A DNA stretch of 64,000 nucleotides from the NCBI GenBank assembly GCA_028753945.1, contig JAPNXP010000009.1, positions 6,386,001-6,450,000 on the forward strand, read 5' to 3'. Under the pieces are notes generated by a model that saw only the letters and a program-made list of their open reading frames with translations, searched no databases and had not been told where the DNA came from. Below, piece by piece: positions 42,301 through 50,000 of this stretch. Source of the DNA: Hexactinellida sp. DTS-2022 (Eukaryota; Porifera; Hexactinellida). The position numbers and the translations under genes are program-made. Positions within the stretch are counted from its first letter, which is position 1. The number at the start of each line of letters is the position of its first letter.

Positions 42301-45300
42301 CGTCCAGTCCCTTCAGATGGAACGCGTTAGGCTTCACTGATCTCCGGCCCAGCGATAGTTCTATCTGAGTGGCCTCTCCAGCGCTGGCGACGATCAGAAT
42401 GTTCTGGGGTATGGGATCCGGCAGCCACTCCATGGACTGGGCCATGAATGCGTCTTCCAAGAGGTCCAGTCCGTCCAAGAGTATAACCAGAGGAATCCCT
42501 GTTGTTAGTCTGTAGAGTACATGTATATAAGAAGTCAGTAAGTACTGTTTAATTATTTAATAAAGTCTTACATCTTTGATACTCGTCTCAAGAGCTCTGG
42601 GAGTCCTCCGACAAGCTCCTGGTAGTCTTGCGGAATTTCGCACTCAATGTTGGGGAACCTGCGGCTGATTTCCGCATATAATCTTACTAGAATATTTACG
42701 ATATTCGTAGAGCCAGGAGCAGCTCCACAAATGTGTGAGATTACGTGCTTTATGCCCATCCAAGCGATCAGCTGTTGAGACAACTGACACATGACGGCTG
42801 ACTTTCCACAGCCGGATTTCCCAGTTATAAACAAAATTCCTCCTTGCATTCCATCCGACGATACTCTGTGGAGCAGATCCTTCAGAGCTGATTTCCTCCC
42901 GACAAACCCTTCGCTTAGGTCCACGATAAAGTCTGTATGCTCTTTGCTTATGTCCACTACCGATTCATTAAATTAATAACTTTAATGCCTAAAGTTGGTT
43001 TGTCTAGCGTACCTTTCTTATCCTGCTGCTCCTCCTCTTCCGGGTACAGCCTCTGGATAGCGGCCCAGAGGTTGTTTAGAACTCTGTTTCCGAACTCAGT
43101 GAGCCCGCCTGCCACTGGCACACCCCCTGCCACGCCTCCCCAGGTAGCAGGGTAGTTATCAAACACCTCTATTCCGCTTCGCTTCGTTCGATCCTTCAGC
43201 GCTCTCAGCATTTCCGTCTGACTCTGCTCTTTATCGCTGTGATAGAAGTGTGACCTGTACTCCGGTAAAATCTACAGATGGGATACATTTAAGATCTTAG
43301 CTACTGGAGACAGTATAACTCACGTCTCTGCCTAGATTTGAGTTGTCCCTGAAGTAGAAGAACGCCTTGTCCTGCCACAGATACGGGAAGTTTAGAGCTG
43401 AGATGCGGAACTCAAGTTCGGTTATGGATGTTGTATCTAACTTGTCTTTGTCGTTTTGTATCCATTCGTACTCTGGGAAGCTCTTCAAATACTCGGACCC
43501 AGGCACCCACCCGTACCTCTCTCCCAGGATCCCTACAAACAGGTCGCACTGCTCCGCCTCAGTTAGACAGAGACCCAGGGTTTGTTTGTTCTCGGACTGT
43601 TGCTTGGTAACGCCCCATCTCAGATCCACCTCGTACACCCGCACTTTAAGCTGCTCCGCTCGCGCTCTCAGCTCTGGAAACACGAATCTACGGGAGTTAG
43701 GATAATACTCGGTGTGTTATTCAGGGGTGTGGTATAACCTGGTGAGGAGGTCCCTCTCCCCGTGCATGTCCAGGAAGGTACTGGAGATAAACACCCTGCA
43801 GCTTCTCCACACCGTGCTAGATGGGCCCGGGAGTGGGGCCATCTTTTTCAGCTTTTGTTGGATGCTGCTAGGTTCCACCCGGGACAGGACCTTCCTACTC
43901 TCCTCCTTCTCCTTCTCCTTCAAATCGTATTTGAGGGCCACATTCTCTACGTGAGTCAGCTGGGAGCTGTCTCCTCTCTGAGTTATGAAGCTCAAGATCT
44001 GGTCGCTGTAGCCCGACAGGTAGATGTCGTTCTCGTGCTCTGGGGTCATGCTATCGTCCAGAGTCGCCCGGGGAGAGGACAAGTCCACCGAGACGAAGAG
44101 CAGGTTGGGATTGACGAACTCTCTGTACTTCCTGAGAAAGGACTTGAACTCTCTCCCCGAGTTCTCCTCCGACTCATAGTCTATAGTGTTAGAGAGGATA
44201 ATTAGGTTGTCTATAGGCGTCCTGTCCTTCAGGTAGTTCTTGAGGTACGCCACAGGGAGTCCAGCGGTGGTGCTGTTGAGTCCTGAGTTCTGTATTAGCT
44301 CCATTAAGGCAGATAGGTTGTGGAGAATGGTGCCCTCTTGCAGCTCGAACTCCTGGAAGTCAGAGCTGAATCCGATCATCTTGCAGTCTTCGCAGGAGTA
44401 CTTGCACATCAGACCCAGCAGTAAGCCCACCTACAGAATCATGTCATACATGTACTACATTAATTCGCTGTTATGTGTAACTTGCCTCCTTGACAGTCCT
44501 GGGGGTGCCCATACCCTTGAACGCAGTGCAGGGCACATCTAATGCTTGGGACACACAACACAGCACGATAGTGACTCCCGGTATAGGCTGTATGTTGTAT
44601 TTAGTCGCAATCTTCACTGCATTGTCCAGAGCATCTCTCAATCGCTTCACCACATCTTTATCAACCTTGCTAAATTTCTCAAAGTCTTTTGTGTATTGTA
44701 TTTCAGCTTTGGCAATTTGTTTGGGAGTTGCATCTCTTTGTGTTTGTCCTCCCCTGCCTCCTCTCCCTCTCCCTCTGCCACCCCTCGCGCCCCTGCCCCC
44801 TCTGCCCCCTCTGCCCCCTCTGCCGCCCCTCCCCCCTCCAGCGTTGGGGAGGTAGTCTCTAATTCTGATATCCCTAGCCGCACTCTGGTTAGTTTCCATA
44901 GTGTCCTTCTTCTTCTCGACCTCTTCCAGTGCCTAGTACAAGAGCGTCAAACACATGTGCTAGCTGGCGTCAGCTGAACGTACCTGATAAGCAGAGAAGA
45001 ACCTGAAAGGGAACTGTCTGCTGTTGGTGACTGCGTACTCGTCATTCAGCTTCTTGACTATCCAGCTGATGTACTTGGGCTCCACTCCAGCCAGCAGCAG
45101 GTTCCTCAGATTGCGAAGCATGGCCATGAATGGGAGCTTCTGATGGTCGATAAGCTCTTCCCACACCTTGGCCTTATTCCCCCGCGTCGAGATCTGTGTC
45201 TCCCAGGTCTCCGGCACCGGTAGGCGCATCCTCTTCCCCGCTTTCTCCTCCTCCCACATCCCGGGGAGACCTGCTCTGCGGAACGTCTCTGTGTCCTCTG

Positions 45301-46811
45301 GGTACCGCTTCCCTGTGCAACGACTAGTGTATAAGTTGTGTTCGGTATTACGCTGGTTAGCTTACCTAGCAGCGACATGACTGGCTGCACTGGCTTGCTA
45401 ATGTGTAGCTTCCTGATCAGCTGTTTGAGGGTGAAAGACAGCTGCTCCATCTCATCCATACTCACCGAGTAGTTCTCATCGAGTTGTATCTTGTCCCACT
45501 CGTCGCTCGAGTCCCACCCGTCCTCCGAGCTGCTGTCCTCTGAGCTGCTGTCCTTCGAGCCATCGTACGATTTCAAACTCTCGTTCTCATCACTAGAGTC
45601 ACTGCCGGTGCTGAACAGCTTGTGCAAAGTATCCCTATAGGGGTAGATAGATAATGAGGGTAGTCACTGACTATTATGATTAGTACGTACTTTGGTTCTT
45701 TAGTAGTGTCACTCACAACCTTGGGCTGCATAGGCAGTGGCGCCGGTTTGCCTCCTTTCTTCTTCTCCCGCTTCTTTCTATTCTTCGCTTTATCCTTGTT
45801 GTACTTTGCCAGCTGGTAGTTGTCGAAGTCTTGAAACTTGACGACCATCACCTTCCTGAGTGCGACCGGTAGACTCTTGAACTTTATCCCCGAGTCGCAC
45901 AGGGTCTGGTAGAGCTCAGCGACCTCGATCCAGTCGGAGGGCAGCCGGATAGAGGCGCGGTAGTAGCGCTTGAGGTAGGGCCTGCAGCTGTGCAGCATCG
46001 AGGCGAATGCGAGGAGGAAGTTAGAGGGCGTTCTTAGGTTCAGCTCCTGTCTGGAGTAGAGCACGCACTTTAGGACGAACTCAGGGTCATAGAATGCGAC
46101 ACGGCTGGCAATGTACATCAAAACCAAACGTCCTTGATTCTTCGGGTCTTTGTAATTGGGGCCTCCGATCAGTGCAGCAGCCATTCCATGCAGGAGCTGT
46201 CTCTTGGCGTTAGTGACGTCATGAGATGCCTTGTGGGCTCCGCCAGTAAGAGACATGGAGAGCTCGATTGTTGGGTCTGGGAATCCGAGCGCAGTTATCT
46301 GCTGGCGCGCGATGTGCTCCTGAGCCAGTGTGTACAGTGGCAGGTCCTCTGTGAAACAGCCCAGGAAGGGAATGACTCCCTCCTCCTCCTCGCTAATCAG
46401 CTTCTGGGGGCGACTGGCCTCCTGCTTCTGCAGGGAGGATGTGTGCAGTTTGGAGGGACTAGCGGTAGTGGAGGCCTTGTGTGAAGAGGAGAGGGAGAGA
46501 TATTTGGAGGAGAGAGCCCCGCTCAGGGAGGTGGCGCTGCCCTTAGGGTCCTTGGAGAGGGAGCTGGCGTGTTTAGAGTCAGTCGAGCCGCTTAGAAGGG
46601 AGGGACGGGAAGAGGAGAGGAGAGACCCTTTCAGCTGTGTGGAGCCAGAATCCAGAGACCCGCCGAGGCTGCTCAGCTTGAGCGAGCTGTGTGTGAGCAG
46701 CGAGGCTGTGGAGGCAGTCTGGGGCAACTTAGAGTCCGGTTTCTTCGAAGCGAGGGACGCTGAGCTGAGCAGGGGGTTGCGTAGTGTTGGTTTTGTGTTG
46801 AAACTCGCCAT
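36304..46811 (-). CDS. TEP1: Telomerase-associated protein 1 (TEP1), complete, 17 exons
   Basis: Exons: 46811-45691, 45634-45366, 45312-44984, 44932-44486, 44430-43739, 43687-43324, 43271-43013, 42956-42572, 42509-41843, 41791-41201, 41150-41027, 40972-40822, 40758-40126, 38443-38095, 38036-37719, 37668-37237, 37170-36304. They sum to 7998 nt, or 2665 residues, against about 2627 in human TEP1. Domains: Ser-rich N-terminus, TROVE (about 150-730) with an RGG insert, a vWA-like part, DUF4062 (RVFISSTFLDMHGERDLL), NACHT with Walker A GKSGCGKS and Walker B LVILLDGLD, then many WD40 repeats to the end. TEP1 is an RNA-binding component of vault particles and was found with telomerase. Fifteen of the 16 introns are 50-66 nt; one of 1682 nt holds iPGM. 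One intron has a GC donor. Confidence 0.93.
38504..40042 (+). CDS. iPGM: 2,3-bisphosphoglycerate-independent phosphoglycerate mutase (copy 2)
   Basis: Identical in translation to 24912-26450, with all catalytic and metal-binding blocks. It lies on the opposite strand within the TEP1 intron 40125-38444. The intron leaves about 60 nt upstream of the iPGM start and about 83 nt downstream of its stop, so its promoter and 3' end must sit in the intron or overlap TEP1 exons. Sense transcription of iPGM would be antisense to the TEP1 pre-mRNA. Confidence 0.95.
   Translation: MGEKVCLVIIDGWGISDVLEGNAIKNAKTPVMDELCSPGAGYLTLNASGLSVGLPEGLMGNSEVGHLNLGSGRPIYQDIVRINLCCEQNALGKQANVVKAFDACKSGSGRLHLLGLVSDGGVHSHINHLFAFVAAAKAAGVPRTFVHFISDGRDTKPTSGVGYLAQVQEFLLQAQYGSLATVVGRYYAMDRDKRHERVQKAYEGLVQGTGEKVDSTAAAVALMKARYEADGESQQTDEFMQPIVVDMEGRIRDGDVIIFFNYRSDRMRQIVEAFGIKPQFDTYLTPKNLHIVCMTQYKEEFPFDVIFPPQVNTNVLAEWLSLKKLPQFHCAETEKYAHVTFFFNGGQEKQFEGEDRSLVPSPKVATYDLKPEMSVLEVAEEMCRAITSGKYPFLMCNLAPPDMVGHTGKYEPCLLACASTDAAIGRMRDACKESGYTLLVTADHGNAEKMYSETGGPHTAHTTYRVPFCMHGSARELRECAHDPALCDVAPTVLALMGVQAPKEMTGQSLLK
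44748..44840 (-). repeat. RGG-box coding repeat in TEP1 exon 4
   Basis: On the minus strand this GC-rich stretch encodes about 30 residues made almost only of Gly and Arg in RGG/RGR units, after the sequence RDYLPNAGGG. It lies inside the TROVE-containing part of TEP1 and outside the duplicated unit. RGG boxes bind RNA and are arginine-methylated in other proteins. The repeat length could be polymorphic. Confidence 0.85.
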
Positions 46812-47043
46812 GAGCTCAACTTCTTACGATAAAGGAACGGTACTAGCAAATTATACAAGTCACAAACGTAATGTGTAATAAGAATATTATCCCCAATGTC
46901 CTTTTATATAGTTCGTAATAGCAGTAACCTGAGATTATCTCTAGTTTGTTCTAAAATTAGAGATTCTCGTTCTCAGTGTTATCATGCTTTATCGGCATGA
47001 AGTCATCAATTTATCCCATTTTATTTCTATCCTTATAATACAG
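46812..47043. promoter_or_regulatory. Putative bidirectional promoter of TEP1 and the REJ/MYND receptor gene
   Basis: Only 232 nt separate the divergent start codons of TEP1 (46811, minus) and the membrane protein (47044, plus). The segment is AT-rich and ends in a pyrimidine-rich tract with TACAG directly before the second ATG. Both 5' ends must therefore be controlled from this short shared interval. I see no clear TATA box or named factor site. Confidence 0.4.
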
Positions 47044-50000
47044 ATGAGGATGCTCTTAGCATTGCTAATCTTACTCGCTCTCCTCAGAAGCTCCCTCCCC
47101 ACCGAGGTGTCCCGTGTGCAGCCCCTCAGCGGCCCCACCAGCGGGGGCACGGTCCTGTCCGTGTGGGGGAGTGGCTTTATCGGTGGCGAAGAGGGGACTG
47201 TGTGCTACTGGCAGGGGGCGGACTTTGGAGCCAGCAGTGACGGCACGGCTAATATAAATGACACCTACTTTGAGTGTACGCTTCCATCCCTTGAGGGGTT
47301 GGCGAATTTCCGCAGAATTTCCGCTGGCAGAAGTCATGTCGTAGTTGAACTTTTGGTCTCTTACAACCAAACTCTCTCCACCAATAAGCTAACCTTCACA
47401 CTTTTCAACTTGTCCCTGCTGTCTGTGACGGACCTGACTCCCCTGGAGGGTCTCTACACGCAGGCTCTGTCCCTCTCCTTCTCTCTCTCCGGCCTCAACT
47501 ACACACGGGAGCTGGCCTGTCTCTTCCTGCAGGGGGTGTATCCCGTCACTGGCTTATCTCTAGCAGCCGAGTACATCGTGACGTGTGACATTCCCTCTGT
47601 CTCATCCCCCCGTAGGGAACAGGCGTACCTCTCTCTCAATGGGGACACTTCCGGCATTGTCGGGGCCGCCCCAGGGACCAGTCTAGCCCTCACGTTCTAC
47701 CACTCTGCTCCCGTGGCAGCGGCCAGCTACTCCCCCTCCCTCTCGCGTCTGAATATCGACTTCGACAGAGAGGTCGAGGTAGGGGGGCGGGAGGCCCCCT
47801 CCCAGCTGTCTCCCTCCTGTGACGTGATATTCTCCGCAGAGACGCTCGGCTTTATAGGCAGTGATGCTGTGTGTGGCTGGGACAACTACCAAGAGCGGAG
47901 ACTGGTTATAGAGCTGACTCGGCTCTCCTCTCTGCGGGGACACACAGTGCTAGAGTACAACTCTCTTATCTCCTTTCGCACTCCCCACACCCCGTACTCC
48001 TACGTCACAGAGGCCAGCTCCATCTCCCCGGACAGCAGCCCCCCCGTCCCGGTCCTGCTCACACACACCCACATACCGGTCTGCGGGGACATGGCCTTCA
48101 GCGCGGTCTCCTCTCAGATGGGAGGGACACAGGACCTGGCAGCTAGCTGGGGCTTGTCTGCCTCAGACGAACAGGCTGCAACTTCTGCTCTCCTGACTCT
48201 GTTCGGTTCTCAGACGGGCCTAGAATGGTCTCTTCCGGTTACTCTATTCCAATCAGGTGTCACTTACACCGTCAACCTAACTCTCAGTAACTTCCTATCT
48301 AACTCCGTTGTTACTTCGGTTCCTCTAACCGAGTCGCCAGCTGGCCTCCCCTCAGTAACCATTCACTCCTCGATCCCTGGTACTCACTACACGCACAGAG
48401 ACCTGCTCATCCTAACTCTAATCGAGGTCCCTCCCTGTCTCCCACTCGCGTCCTCCCCCCTCTCCTTCTCTTGGCGCCTGGATAACCCGGTCACTTCTCT
48501 GTCTCACTCAGATCTCCCTGTCCTCCTCCTCCCCGCCAACTCCCTGGCCTCTCCCGGTGAATACCATGTTACCTACACTGTATCCAAGGGCAGCAGCTCT
48601 CTCTCCTCTCTCTTCCGCCTCCCCCTCTCCCAAGCGGACCCTGTGGCTCTCGTGCTGGGGGGCAGCAGACGCACGCACAGCCTGGGAGAGAATCTGGTCT
48701 TGGACGGCTCTGCCTCTTTCGACCTCTCGCGGCTCCCTCTCAGCTACAGATGGACTTGTTATGACGTCAGTAGCAGCACAGCATGTAGAGATAGGGACGG
48801 CAACAACCTGCTAGCCCAAGATTCCAGCAGACTGTTTGTTCTGCAGCAGTCTCTCTTGAGAGAGTCGCTTCTCAGATTCTCTCTAACTGTGTCAACCATG
48901 GATGGGCGTACATCAGCCGCTACGCTCCTCACGGTTGAAATCAGGTCCTCTCTTCCTGGTGTAGTCTACTTAAGCCCTCCGCCTTACTCCCGTATCCCAG
49001 TGGGTCCAGATATCCCCGTGAGAGTAGCGGGTTGGGTCAGGTCTCCCTCTGACCAGTATATCCTGTCCCTTGCCACCCTCAGTGGCGTGGTGGAGGGCCA
49101 GCAGTACTACGACCACTCCGACAATCTGGCTGCTATTCCTCTTCAGTTCTCCTCCAGTCCCCCCTACTCCCTCCCCTCTGACTCTATCCTACTCCACGCT
49201 TCTCAGCTAAGCCAGTTTTCATTCCACATTCCATCTGCCTCTCTGAGAGCTGGGCAGAGATACCGACTGGTTGCTAGCCTGAGCACGCAGGAGGGCGTCA
49301 CTGCCGCGAGTGCACAGATGGACATTCGAGTGGACTCTCCCCCTCATCTGGGGGGCCTAACTGCAACTAGCTATGTTGGCAGTAACGGGGTTAATATGTA
49401 CTCCCTGCGGGCCAGCCAGTGGATAGACGCGCCCAGTGCTCTCCCGCTCAAGTACAGATTCGGTATCGGACAGGGGGGAGGGGTCCACTGGCTTACCCCC
49501 TCCACTACTCTCGCCCAGCTGGAGACTCCCCTTCTCTGCAGCCTCAGTGCAGAGCTCCACTTGGTGCTGAGAGTGGAGAATAGCCACGGCAGCACTGTGT
49601 ACTCTTCCGCTCAGCTACAGGTCTCTGCAAATGATAACGTCACGGGGGCTCTGGAGGAGGTCAGAGATAAGTTGGTGTACGGCTACAGCGTGGTGGGCGG
49701 CCTGAGCATAGCGAGTAGCATCCTGTACTTCTATGAGACGGAGGGAGAGCTGGTGCCAGCAGCCACTGCCGCCACTCTGTGGGAGTACCTCAACACGACC
49801 TACTGGTCCCTCCTCTCCAGAGACAGGTCCCTATCTTCCCACGCCATATTCCTAACGGCTAAGTTGGTGCTGCAGACTCACTCAGCAACAGGAAATAACC
49901 TCATGCAGGTGCTAGACCTACTCTACGATGCTCTCGCGTATGTTAGCGAGTGTCCCCCTCTCGATGTGCCGTTCTATAGAGGCGTCTCTCCTCAGTTGTT

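Larger units (their letters stand above)
30506..44097. repeat. Tandem duplication, right copy of 13,592-bp unit
   Basis: This is the direct, head-to-tail second copy of 16914-30505. At the junction, ACGAA of TEP1 exon 5 passes directly into GGGCAGTCGG of the CAP-Gly gene, with at most one shared G of microhomology. After 44098 the sequence continues into the rest of TEP1, which is absent from the left copy. I found no difference between the copies, which fits a very recent event, gene conversion or an assembly error. Confidence 0.95.
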
